From NCBI GenBank assembly GCA_029531795.1, contig JAPEIS010000001.1:3844001-3908000 (forward strand): a stretch of 64,000 nt of DNA. The letters run 5' to 3'. The notes under the pieces were generated by a model, which searched no databases, had not been told where the DNA came from, and saw only the letters and a list, made by a program, of their open reading frames with translations. Below, piece by piece: positions 1 through 12,158 of the stretch. Source of the stretch: Sclerotinia nivalis (Eukaryota > Ascomycota > Leotiomycetes > Helotiales > Sclerotiniaceae). The translations under genes and the position numbers were made by a program. The first letter of the stretch is position 1, and every line of letters starts with the position of its first letter.

Positions 1-2800
1 ATTAGATATTATTGCTGTTTTCAACAAACTTTGTATTGCAAAAAATAACGAATGGAAAATCGCTTTTATTATTCGATTTAGATTATTCGAATCACTAATT
101 ATGCCTTTTGGTCTTTGCAATATACCAACGTCATTCCAATATTATATTAATCACACTTTGTTTGACGAACTGAATAAATACTATACTGTATACCTCGATA
201 ACGTTCTCATATATTCCGAAGATAAGAATCAACATCGAGAACATGTTTGCAACATAGTCCAGAAACTACAAGATGCTGGCTTACAAATCGATATTAATAA
301 ATGCGAATTCGAAACAACTTCTACGAAATACTTAGGCCTTATGATCACAATCGAAGGTATAAAAATGGATCAAGATAAAGTATCAGTTATTACCTCTTAG
401 GCACAACCAATGTTTGTTAAAGATTTACAACGATTCCTCGACTTCGCGAATTTTTATTGTCGATTTATAAAAGACTTTTCAAAGATCTGCCGTCCTTTAA
501 ATGACCTTTTGCGGAAAGGAATAAATTGGCAATAGGAGAACGATCATACAATAGCATTCGAGAATCTAAAGAAAGCATTCACAACAGTTCCAGTACTTAC
601 CTATTTTAATTATAATAGGAAAACTGTATTGGAAACAGATGCTTCAAATTGGACTTCGGGAGGGGTACTTTCTCAATACGATGACAACAACGTTTTATGA
701 TTAGTAGTATACTTTTCTTCGAAATATTCGGTTGTTGAATATAATTACGAGATTTACGATAAAGAACTATTAGCTATTATTAAATCAATGAAAGAATGAC
801 GACCGGAATTACAAGGATCTCAACAGGAATTCGAAATCCTAACCGATTATAAGAATCTGGAATACTTTACAACGACGAAAACATTAAATCAATGTTAAAT
901 ACAATGATCAGAGTTCCTATCTCAATACAACTTCCGAATTGTTTATCGATCAGGAACTAAAGCAATTCGGTCAGATACTTTGAGCCACCGACGGGAGGAT
1001 CGACCTAATAACTCTGATCCCAACGACGAACGCTTAAAAAACCGGGAGTGCACCGTTTTACCTGTTGATAGATTCGATATAGATCTATACAAAGAATTTA
1101 CAGACCATCTTTTGTTAATTGCAATAGATTGGACAATATTGTTTAAAGACAAGTCCATCGACAAATTTATTGATACAGCATACAACAGATCAGATATAAC
1201 CAAGCAATTAATATCAGCAATCGAAGATCTCTTTACAATCAAATGGCCAAAAGAATTCAGGAAAACCTTACAAATAGCTATACAAGATTGCTGTATTTAC
1301 AATAATAAGATCTACTATTGTGAAAAACTATAGATTCCATCTGATAATGAACTGAAGATACAAATTTTATATAGAACATATTCGTCGGGCCCCACTGGCC
1401 ACCCTGATCATACGAAGACTATTGATTTAATCTCCAAAAGCTACTGATGATTATAGATGCATCAAGAAATAGACGTTTATATTCAAGCTTGTGAACTCTA
1501 TATTCGAACAAAATCCCCAAAATCATCCCCCCCAGGATTCCTGAAACCGTTGTCTGTTCCTTTCCAATTATAATCAGATATTTCAATCGATTATATTACA
1601 CTTTTGTTAGATTGTAAACACTACGATTCAATATACAAATATATATTAATGATTGTTTGTAGATTGACAAAAATGAAACACTTTATAGATACAAGATCTC
1701 TGACAATAGAAGAATTAGTTAATACTTTCATCAGCTGTATTTATACATTACATAATCTCCCGGAAAATATCATTTCAGATTGAGGAATGTAATTCGTATT
1801 GGGATTCTGGATACAGCTTTCTGAACGATTGGAAGTAACCTTTAAACACAGTTCAGCATTTCATCTGCAGACAAACAGTCAAACGGAACAAATCAATTCA
1901 ATTCTAGAACAGTATTTATATACATTCATAAACTTTCATTAGAATAATTAAATAGAATAATTACCGTTGGTAAAATTTGTTTCAAACAATTTAGTTTCTG
2001 AAATAACAGGTTGTTTGTTATTCTTTGCGAATTACAGTTTTAATCCACAATTGAATGTAGAATTTAGTAAACCCTACCCTTCAAATATAACAATAACTCA
2101 AAAACGTGAATTCTTCAAGAAAAACAAAACAGTTAATAGAATAGAACGTATCCTGGACCAACTCAAAGCACTTGCGAAACAATCTATTGCAACCTACGAG
2201 GAATATGCAAATCGGAACAGATCAAATTCGCTGCGGTACACAAAAGAACAAAAAATATATATGAATACGAAAAATATGAAGATATCTCGTAAAGTAAAAA
2301 AGCTCAACGATAAATGAATCGGACCATACGAAATAATAAAGATCTATCTGCATGTTTGCTTGATTGAACTACCAGAAAATATACGAATTTTCCCAGTATT
2401 CCATTATTCGTTGCTAAAACCAGCATATCCAAAACCTCATTTCCCAGGACAAACTTTAATTAACGAATCGGAATCGAAAACCATAAGAGACAGAATCCTC
2501 AAAAAAGAAGACGAAGAAGAAGAATCAATTCAGAAATGGATATTTGAAGATATACTTGATAATTACAATGAAAATAGTTATCATTATCAAATCAAATGGA
2601 GATATTATGCATCAACCTAGCAATTAGTATCAGATCTAAAAAGCAATAAGAAGATTTTGATCGACTACCACCATTTACACCCCGAGAAACCTGGACTATT
2701 ATTATGGGTCTTGGATTATCCAGATGCTGCAATACTATTGCCAACTCCAACCCCTATAAAGACTTTACGACGATCAACAAAAAAGAAAATACAATTTACT
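1..2800 (+). pseudogene. Gypsy pol remnant (RT, RNase H, integrase), copy A
   Basis: The reverse transcriptase palm is readable at 101-400, with the family motif PFGLCNIPTSFQ and YLDNVLIYS where an active enzyme has YxDD, so a catalytic Asp is now Asn. RNase H sequence follows at about 600-900. Integrase zinc-binding and core segments lie at about 1360-1960. An integrase C-terminal or chromodomain-like tail lies at 1967-2620. Several stops separate these open pieces. G-to-A and C-to-T changes explain the Asp-to-Asn change and most stops, which is typical of RIP. No function is expected. Confidence 0.88.
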
Positions 2801-2968
2801 TGAACAGAAAAATAGTATCTCAAATTTTAAGACGATTTTAAAATTTGAAAGGTGGTCTTACAACTCAGGAATTTGGGGCGTCTGAACAAGATTTTGCTTG
2901 AACGATTGTTTTTCAAAAAGGTTTTATCAATAGTTTGAGAACAAACTAAACTTTGAGGAAAAGAGTAC

Positions 2969-3114
2969 TGTCACGGGTTCGTAACCCATTTCTAGCTAAT
3001 CTGCATGGTTGTTTAAGGCACCCATCCCCCATATAGTCGGCGCTCTTCCTAGCACCTTCTTCCTTCTTCGTAGAATATCATCATATCTCAAAGCACCCTA
3101 CCACCACCGTGATA
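2969..3114 (+). repeat. 3' LTR of Gypsy copy A (146 bp)
   Basis: It begins TGTCACGGGTTCG and ends CCACCACCGTGATA. The ends form the imperfect inverted repeat TGTCACGG/CCGTGATA that the other Gypsy LTRs in this window share. The same sequence, more mutated, recurs at 6849-6994. Confidence 0.85.
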
Positions 3115-3479
3115 GACGAATTGAAGTTACCTTTAATACAAAACTAGATTTAAATGATATTCGTTGATTACAAATTATTAGTTTTATATTCTTTTATTAA
3201 CAAAATAAAATAAAGATTATATATTTTATATAAAAGGAATTAAATCGAATACAAAACTATTTGATAAAAATATTTATATAAAATAACAATAATCCCGGTT
3301 TTTCAAAAATAGAATTTTAAGGATATATTATTTAGAAGAAACAATATTGCTGATATATTAATCAAAGTATCTTTAAAGCTTTACGATTTTGTTTACTATT
3401 ATTATCAATTAAAATACTTTTGAAAAATAACAGAAATAAATATCAAGAAATTCTTTAATAACAAATCATCCCTTAACGA

Positions 3480-6400
3480 TAATGAAATCAGAGAAAAGCT
3501 TTCTTTGTAACTTCAAGATAAATTACCCGTTTTTTTATCTCGTTATATAGATATACTTCCTCTACAACGAATATAGAATCATAAGATAAAATTGATATCT
3601 GGAAAAGAATCCCTATATTTCAAAAACCGTTCTTTGTTTCCTCTAGAATTGAAAGTAATTCGAAAATAAATCGACGATAATTTTACCAAAGGTTTCATTC
3701 GGGAATCAAGATTACGAAACGCAGTATCATTATTTCTAATAGTCAAACCTGACGAAAGGATCCGTATTTGTTAGGATTATCATAGATTGAACAATATTAC
3801 TATTAAGAATCGATATCCTTTATCAATCGTTCAAGAAACTTTAAATGCTTTTTGTAATACAAAAATCTATACCAAACTAGATATTATCGCTATCTTTAAC
3901 AAACTCTGTATTATAGAAAACAACGAATAGAAAACTATCTTTATCATTTGATTTGGATTATTTGAATTATTAATTATACTTTTCGATCTTTGTAATATAT
4001 TAGCATCATTTCAATACTATATTAATTATACTTTGTTTGATAAACTAAATAAATACTATACTATATGCCTCGATAACATTCTTATATACTCTAAGAATAA
4101 AAATCAATATCAGAAATATATTTGTAAAATAGTTCAGAAACTACAAAATACTAGTTTACAAATCGATATTAATAAATATAAATTCGAAACAATTTCTATA
4201 AAATACTTGGATCTTATAATCACAATTGATAATATAAAAATAGATCAAAACAAAATATCAATTATTACTTTCTAAATACAATCAATGTTTATCAAAAATC
4301 TATAACGATTCCTCGGTTTTGCAAATTTTTATCATCGATTTATAAAGGACTTTTCAAAGATCTATTGTTTTTTAAATGATCTTTTACAGAAGAAAACAGT
4401 TTGATAATAAAGAAACGATTATATAATAATATTCGAGAATCTAAAAGATATATTCATAACAATTTCAATACTCGTCTATTTTAATCACAATAGAAAAACT
4501 GTATTGGAAACAAATACTTTGGATTGAGCTTTAGAAGGAGTATTTTCTTAATATAATAATAACAATGTTTTACAATCAATAATATACTTATTTTCGAAAT
4601 ATTCGATTACTAAATATAATTACGAAATCTATAATAAAGAGTTATTAGTTATTATTAAATCAATAAAAGAATAGCGATCGGAATTACAAGATTCTCAACA
4701 AGAATTCGAAATCTTGACGAATTATAAGAATCTGGAATACTTTATAATAACGAAAACATTAAATCAATATCAAATACAATAATCAGAATTCCTATCTCAA
4801 TATAACTTCCGAATTGTTTATCAATTAGAAATCAAAGCAATCTATCCAAACGCTTTAAATTATTAGCAAAAAGATCGATCTAATAATTCTAATCCTAACG
4901 ATGAATACTTAAAAAACCAAAAACGGATTATTTTACTTATCAATAGATTCGATATAAATTTATATAAAGAACTTACAGACGATTTATTATTGACTATAAT
5001 AGATTGGATAATACTATTCGAAGATAAATCTTTTGATGAATTTATTAATATAATATATAATAAATCAAATATAGCTAAACAATTAATATCAACAATTGAA
5101 ACCCACTTTATAATCAAATAATCAAAAGAATTCAAAAACATCTTACAAATAGTTATACAAGATTATTGTATTTATAACAATAAAATCTATTATTATGAAA
5201 AACTATAAATTCCTTTTGATAATGAATTGAAGATATAAATTATATACAGAACGTATTCGTCGGGCTTTATAGATTATTTTAATTATACAAAAACTATCGA
5301 TTTGGTTTCCAGAAACTACTAATGATTATAGATACATCAAGAAATAAATACGTATATTCAAATTTACGAATTTTATATTCAAACAAAATCCCCGAAATCA
5401 TTCCCTTCAGGATTCTTGAAATCGTTATCTATTCCTTTTCAATCTTAATTAGATATTTTGATCGATTATATTATATCTTTACCAAATTACAAATATTACA
5501 ATTCAATATATAAGTATATTCTAATAATTGTTTGTAGATTAACAAAAATGAAGCATTTCATAAATACAAGATCTCTAACATCAAAAGAATTAATAAATAT
5601 ATTCATTAATCGTATCTATATATTATACAGTCTACCAGAAAATATGATTTCAAATTAAAGGATACAATTCGTATTAGGATTCTGAATACAATTTTCTAAG
5701 TAATTAAAAGTAACTCTTAAATACAATTCGGCTTTTCATCTACAAACAAATGAATAAACAAAATAAATCAATTCAATTCTAGAACAATATTTATACACAT
5801 TCATAAACTTTCATCAGGATAATTGAATAGAATAATTACCTCTAACAGAATTTGCTCCAAACAATTTGATTTCTGAAACGATAAATTATTCGTCTTTCTT
5901 TATAAACTATAATTTCAATCTACAATTAGATATAGAGTTTAATAAACTCTACTCTTCAAAGATAACAATAATACAAAAGTATAAATTCTTCAAAGGAAAC
6001 AAAACAATCGATAGAATAAAGTGTATTCTAGATCAACTCAAAGCATTTACAAAACAATTCATTGCAATTTACAAAAAGTATACAAATTGAAACAAATCAA
6101 ATTCATTATGATATATAAAAGAACAGAAAATCTCTATAAATACAAAAAATATAAAGATATCTTGTAAAGCAAAAAAACTTGATAATAAATAAATCGGATT
6201 ATATAAAATAATAAAAGTTTATTCATACATTTACTTAATCAAGTTATCAAAGAATATACAAATCTTTTTAGTATTCCACTATTCATTATTGAGATCAATA
6301 TACTCAATACCTTACTTCCCAAAACAAACTATAATCAATAAATCAGAATCGAAAACTATAAAAAACAAAATCCTTAAAAGAAAAAACAAAAAAGAAGAAT

Positions 6401-6670
6401 CAATTCAGAAATAGATATTCGAAGGTATACTCGATAACCACAATAAATACAAACACCATTATCAAATCAAATAAAAACACTATACACCAATCTAACAATC
6501 AATATCAAATCTAAAAAGCAATAAAAAGACTCTAATCGAATATTACCATTTATACCCCGAAAAACCCGGACTACTGTTATAAGTTTTGAATCACTTATAT
6601 TACAGTACTATTACCAACCTCAACTCTTATAAAAATCTTACAATGATCAATAAGAAAAAAAGTACAATTT
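3480..6670 (+). pseudogene. Gypsy pol remnant, copy B
   Basis: Reverse transcriptase runs from about 3480 to 4300. A segment resembling KPDERIRIC before the palm is recognisable, and CLDNILIYS stands in place of the YxDD active site. RNase H (about 4480-4850) and integrase (about 5220-6090) follow in fragments. The longest open pieces are only 60-92 codons. The order matches copy A base for base at an offset of 3880. The reverse-strand open frames here are shadows. Confidence 0.85.
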
Positions 6671-6848
6671 GTTTAAATAGAAAAGTAACACTTTAAATTT
6701 TAAAACAATCTAAAAATTTGAAAAGTGATTTTATAATTAAGGAAATTGGGGATCTAAGTATTTCAAACAAAACTTTATTAGAACGATTATTCCACAAAAG
6801 GTTTTATCAATAGTTTAAGAACAAACTAAACTTTGAAAAAAAGGATAC

Positions 6849-6994
6849 TATCACAAATTCGTAACCCGTTCTTAACTAATCTATATAAATGCCTAAAATA
6901 TCCATCCCCTATATAGTCGGCGCTTTTCCTAGCACCTTCTTCCTCCTTCGTAGAATATCATCCTATTATAAAGCACCCTACCACCACCGTAATG
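6849..6994 (+). repeat. 3' LTR of Gypsy copy B, RIP-mutated
   Basis: This matches the LTR at 2969-3114, but its start reads TATCACAAATTCG where copy A has TGTCACGGGTTCG. That is C-to-T and G-to-A decay. A central ATATAGTCGGCGC block is nearly unchanged in both. Confidence 0.8.
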
Positions 6995-8560
6995 ATTGAT
7001 AGTTGTTGAGTTATTGTATATTGTAAATTCCCTTATACTATGAATTGGATTTGGTATTCTATTCTCTACTGGTTCTAATATATCAATTAATATACTAGTA
7101 TAAATCGTATATTTCTTTTTTAAATTTTTCTTTAAATATTCTTCAGAAATATTATATATTTTGATAATAATCAAAAGTTTAGTTATTTATTAATTTTGTA
7201 AAAAATCATTTAGCTTTTTATTATATTTAGAAATGCTTTTATAATTTAATAAATACTTCTACAATGGATATTCATACTTTTGTATCTAATAAAAGTCATA
7301 ATGGAAACCAATGCCCCTTCAAGAAGATATACAACGAAGCATCTTTTCAATCTTAATATTTATATTTAAATAATCTTTTCCATTTCGTTTTCAATATATT
7401 AATACTTTATAGAATTGAATCAGGAAATTTTTGATCTACAAAATATCTCGATCTTAGTAATCAAATTGTTTATAATTATTCCGTATAGTATTTGCAATTC
7501 GAGAATCATCGAAGCTACTTTTATTTCGCATTTAGTATATGAAAGTTGTTATTACAATAGCAAAATTAAAGAATTTCAAATTTGCTTCAGCTATAATGTT
7601 ACGCCGCTACAATCCTTTATCACTAAGAAGTGATCAAGGGACTTATAGAAAGGCCGTGGTGATTTCTACTAAAGATCAAACAGGGGCTTGGTGAGAATGA
7701 AGATATGACGATTGTATTGTATGGTAACTATAGTGTTTAAACTAATGATTGTTCTTGAGTACGAAGTTCTACAAATAAAGGAATCCATCCTGCTTATATA
7801 GACCTTCGTACTTGGGAGCCCTAGGAGCCCTCGAAGCTTCAATGCTCTATCATATGATCTGATACTAACATAGTCTGTGCTCGTTTGTTCCTATGACCAT
7901 CTTGGCCGGCGAAGACGGATCTCTTATCTGTATGCGGTGCTGACTACGAACTGGTGATGCTTTTGGTATTCATCTGAGTTGACGAGAGAATGTGTGGTAG
8001 AGCTGGAAGGGCTGGATTGGGTTGAGAATTGGGGTTTTTCATAAGGGCGAAAAATTTTTCACTTCACTTCACTAATCAACAGCGATCAAAACAGAGGACT
8101 ATACTGCGATAATAACAATTAGCAACAAAGCTATCACTCGTCCTAGCTAGGCGTACGATTTGATGCTCTGTACGATTATCGATATGGACAATTGATTCCT
8201 TTGGAGTATTTTGCAGGATTTTCATATCGGAAGAAAATAATAACTCCAGCCTGGGAACTGGTCTTCTTCGGCGTCCTGAACGATTCGAATCTGAAATTTA
8301 TTACAATTTCGATCTGTGGTAGAGGCAGGTAGTAGGAAATTACGAAAGGGTAAAGGGAATAGGGGGACAACGATGTTCGAGTGAACTTTAGTTTGCAGAG
8401 ACAGGTCCGAGGACATCTCCGGATTATAATTGGCTACGAGGTTTCGTATAGAGATGGATTGTTATAAGGGATGAGAAGGAAAACGATTGGAATATTTGAT
8501 TATATTATAGAGGATACGGATTAGGGGAAAAAGATTATATAGATTAAGGATGATCTATTG
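6995..8560. other. AT-rich intergenic DNA, no supportable gene
   Basis: Only short open frames of 60-80 codons occur, with no recognisable domain. From about 7620 to 8420 the base composition is closer to normal, so this may be decayed single-copy sequence, but I cannot assign it to a gene. Confidence 0.5.
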
Positions 8561-8830
8561 TATTGGGGAGGATAGCTGATATATCTATTCAAGGAATTAA
8601 TTCAATATGTAACAGCAATTATGTAAACTCTATTGAAGTATATAATACATTCATTAAGTTAGCATTTTTCCTTGAAAAGGGTTTTTATATAGTTAGCTTA
8701 GAAACCTAGGGGTTTTCCTTCTCTAGCGTCCTTTGTCCCAATTGGGAATTTGAGGTTTGTGCTTCGTATAGAGCCTCGGACGAAAAATATCATACATATA
8801 TATACACTATGACCACCTTAATCTCATACT
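8561..8830 (+). repeat. Diverged copy of the leader found at 11838-11990
   Basis: Two blocks resemble the sequence just upstream of the gene at 12159. The block at about 8577-8620 resembles 11840-11880. The block at about 8725-8805, around GGGAATTTGAGG and GTGCTTCG, resembles 11900-11985. The copy here carries C-to-T type differences and is not followed by the coding region. Confidence 0.55.
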
Positions 8831-8943
8831 AATTCGATGAAATCATAACGTGTATTCACACGATCGGTAACTGTAAGATCCGTGATCGTAACATATAATT
8901 ATAATAATTGTATTCTTTATATACAAATAAATAATATAGTTTT

Positions 8944-9169
8944 TGTCGGTATGACTACCGAAATGGATCAAAACGTTTATGATCGTATTTGAAGGTATTC
9001 ACAAAAGGTATTCCCGTGAGGGCGCTTGGTTTGCTACGCAATTGACCCCTTATAATTAAAAGGTTATATTGTATATAGAGTTCGAAGGAACTCTAAGATG
9101 CGACGGCCTCATATAGAAGCCTTTGCTTAAGTGAGGTGCACGTGCTTTAAGAACACGTGACTACCAACA
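8944..9169 (-). repeat. Solo LTR, 226 bp, target duplication GTTTT
   Basis: On the minus strand it starts TGTTGGTAGTCACG and ends ACCGACA. The 5 bases GTTTT lie on both sides (8939-8943 and 9170-9174), as expected for one LTR-element insertion followed by LTR-LTR recombination. No internal region remains. This LTR family differs from the TGTCACGG family. Confidence 0.75.
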
Positions 9170-9174
9170 GTTTT

Positions 9175-10400
9175 ATATAATAAATATTGATAATAATAAT
9201 AAAAGAATTCGAAGTTGTTTAAGAAAAAGTAGAGCTATTGTTATTTGAATTATTTAATATTTCTTTGAATCTGGATTAAGATTGATAATAATATATTAAA
9301 CATATAAGATAACATCCTTTATCGTTTGAAAGTTTGTTAAACAAATATTATATTTTACAATCTGATATAGATATATTATATCTTTGTTTATTCAATCAAA
9401 AAAACCCTTCATCAAATATTTATAAGTAATTTCTATTATCTCAATATTGAATCCTTTTAAAGCATCAAATCGTTGAATACAATCTATATAATATATCAAA
9501 ATATATAACTTCGAATAATTCCAATATAGCAAATGATCTCCATTCTTCGGTCGATATTTTCAGAAAGTATATTTTGTCTTATCGATTCGATTTAAAGTAT
9601 AAACTAGATATTGAAGAGTATCATTATCAAATGATTATACGAAAATCTATATTGCAAAATCTATTATAGCTTTAATATAAACTAATACAATTGAAGCAAT
9701 CTTTTCTAAAAGAGATATTACTACAAGAAGAAATATCTATATAATATCTTTCTTTTTTTCTTTAATCTATTGTACAACCTAACTAAAGCATGAAAAATAC
9801 TTATCGAACAATAAAGTCCAAAAAACAATCTCGAAAATATATTATTAACTTTCAAACTTTATCAGAAAATACAGATTCTAATTTTACAACGATATATTTA
9901 ATTTCTAATATAATGATAAAATCTTATAAGCTTTCCAAAATCTCTGTATTATTTTGTATCTTCTACAAATGAAATAATAATAAAACAAAACTAAAGAAAC
10001 GAAAATACAAATACCTTTATATTGATAATCTTAATTGATATATCAAAATTCAATATCTTCAATTTTTTATTGTTCTTATCAAGAATATTCAGTATTTTTT
10101 AAATAATATTATATATTTCTTTAATTATATTGTATATCAATATAAATTATCTCTTTGATATTGATTTGGAATAATATAGATCGATATTAATATTTGTTTT
10201 CGTTATCAAAATTATTGTTCATTATACTTTTAATACTAAAGTGCTTATCGATCAAATTACGTATCTTATAGTTTGAGCGTAATCATATGGTAATTGTATT
10301 TGGAGTAATCAGCTTCCCAATTGCAATCTGTATACGATGAATCTATCGGCAAAGTCGAAACCTTATTGTTCTGAAATTATTGGTGCAGTAACTGACACCA
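9175..10400. other. Very AT-rich DNA, no gene seen
   Basis: No open frame longer than about 60 codons has recognisable content. The composition matches heavily RIP-mutated repeat remnants. Confidence 0.5.
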
Positions 10401-10419
10401 GTCGATGATAGAGCATCAA

Positions 10420-11106
10420 GCAAAAACAATCTTCATTTTTCTCCATCAACTTCTCAGAGTTCCTTTTGTCCAGTATCACCAGTTACCGAACATCAAGAAT
10501 AGCCTTTCAAAGGGTTTTTTAAACATACTAGGATCGGGAACAATACAATATATAATCTTGAGTTTCAGCCGCAATATATTCCAAAGTATCCTCATCTTTC
10601 CATTCTTTCTGTGACGATAATCTTAATTCAAGGCATAATAGAAAGAATCAATTAATCTATACTAGAGAATAACAAACTGTCGTACAAAAGATAATGAAGT
10701 TGAGCCTTTTATAGTCCCTTCGAAGAAGACTAAGATCTAAATAAATACAGAGTGAAATAAATGAAAGATAGCTTAAAGCATTTTGGTCCCCTCGGAAGGG
10801 ACCAAAGAACAAAATAAAGAATGGCCTTAAGGCATTAATACAGGATCGTTACACTTTCCAAAACATTGAATATTGGTTTTGATAAATTGACTTTTACAAA
10901 AACTTCAATTCCTTGCAATATTTTATATTCCAAAATACGATCAGCAATATTGTAGTCTGAGAAGAAACGTATTCTATAGGAGCCAAGGGAGCATACGATG
11001 ATAATTAGGATAAAAAAGGACGGTTGTTTGTAAAAGAAGATTCATAATGCCCTTCTGTATTGAACTTTGGCGGCGATCTAGATACAGGCAATACTTAACA
11101 AAACTT
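10420..11106 (+). pseudogene. Myb/SANT-like DNA-binding domain pseudogene, copy 1 (split by a solo LTR)
   Basis: This stretch is colinear with the clearer copy at about 17580-18022, with the LTR at 10610-10853 inserted between the two halves. After the LTR, the + frame gives a decayed version of the motif seen in copy 2: a Trp-Glu-Glu-Ile type helix, then the fungal Myb-like pattern of a Pro-Arg-Thr turn and Ala-Ile-Gln. Several stops interrupt it. Fungal proteins with this domain are usually small DNA-binding regulators. That role is family knowledge only, since this copy cannot encode a product. Confidence 0.55.
10610..10853 (-). repeat. Solo LTR, 244 bp, target duplication CTTTC
   Basis: On the minus strand it begins TGTAACGATCCTG and ends ATTATCGTCACA, with a TATAAAAGGCTC promoter-like box inside. 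CTTTC flanks it at 10605-10609 and 10854-10858. The paralogous region at about 17755-17775 shows the uninterrupted empty site. The same LTR occurs in + orientation at 16091-16342. Confidence 0.88.
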
Positions 11107-11110
11107 AAAA

Positions 11111-12158
11111 AGTAATAATTATGTTGGGAAGTTATGGGCCAACCTACTTGAAACTTTCATCGAGTCTATGCCCTAATATCTGATTTAGAAGTTGAGTGGC
11201 TGGTATAGATTTGTAAGTGTGCTGCGGAGCTGTGGCTAGATAGTATTCATTTATTGGATATTATCCTTTTCAAAACATGATCCAAGTCACTGGAACTAGG
11301 TTTGGGATACAGAGCTATGTGATGGCAGTGCCGTTTTCTGAATTGTATTGTATATGTTAGGTTTAGGCCATGTATTTTTATGTTTATATATGAGCTTGCC
11401 TGTATGTAGTAGTACAATGCTGGATACAGCCTGTGATAATAAAGATTAATCATATGTTTAACTAAGCTTAGATTTGATACTCTGTCCAATGAGATGAATC
11501 ACGATCAATCCCGAGGTGTAAAGCATATAGGATTGAAAATTAGAAATAAGACATAATGACCGAAGCCGAGTCAACTGAAAGAATTCTTTGTGTTTCTTTT
11601 TACTGAATTAACCATATGCAAATGGCCCTCGAACGTTTGGAGGACGGTATTCCAATTTGATCGTGTTTTTGATATTTTATAAATCCAATTTGGGATACAT
11701 TCTTGAAACGTTTTTCGAATAATACTCTTTTCTGGAGCAAAGAAAAGTGTGCATCAATAATTTATCATATGGTATAACTTTACAATTAACAAATCATCAC
11801 AATAATGCTTGGGGAATGCATCTGTATTGTGGAGGACAGTTGAAATATCCGTCCAAGGGATTAACTCGATATGCAACAAAGACCCAGAAACCTTCATCCC
11901 CTGGTGTCCTTTGTCCCATTTGGGAATTGGAGGCCTGTGCTTCGCACTAAACCTAGAACGAAAAATAATACACACACACATACAATCCCATCGAAGCACA
12001 ACGCTGACCATCCTTACAGTGTCCTTGTCATTTATTATTCAACTTATTTGTACTTTCCATTTCTACAATATCTTCTTGCTTTATCCTCGAAGGTCTGTAT
12101 ATTGCTTTCTTGGATTCTTTCATTACAATACTACTAACATCAATCTATTCTAACTTAA
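11111..12158 (+). other. Intergenic DNA and leader of the 12159 gene
   Basis: No gene is supportable here. Composition rises to normal from about 11600. The last 300 bases form the leader, part of which (11838-11990) has a decayed duplicate at 8561-8830. A short CA-rich tract lies near 11970. No promoter element was identified with confidence. Confidence 0.45.

Larger units (their letters stand above)
1..3114 (+). mobile_element. Ty3/Gypsy LTR retrotransposon, copy A (left end outside window)
   Basis: The internal region is colinear with copy B at a constant offset of about 3880 bases, and it ends in a 146-bp LTR. The order reverse transcriptase, RNase H, integrase identifies Ty3/Gypsy. Copy A is less mutated than copy B but still has many in-frame TAA, TAG and TGA codons, so it is dead. 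The 5' LTR, gag and protease lie before the window. Confidence 0.9.
3115..6994 (+). mobile_element. Ty3/Gypsy LTR retrotransposon, copy B, in tandem with copy A
   Basis: This copy follows the LTR of copy A directly, giving LTR-internal-LTR in the same orientation. Its 3' LTR is at 6849-6994. The internal part starts upstream of the reverse transcriptase and is about 3.7 kb, so gag appears absent. It is far more AT-rich and stop-ridden than copy A, so the two copies have different RIP histories. Such tandems usually come from unequal recombination between LTRs. Confidence 0.82.

Noticed and set aside
8176..8416. Two overlapping 64-codon minus-strand frames
   Set aside because: They are short, in different frames over the same DNA, and no motif favours either.
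11754..12153. Additional genes overlapping the leader of the 654-aa gene
   Set aside because: Several frames overlap on both strands without recognisable content. They are best explained as chance frames in the leader.
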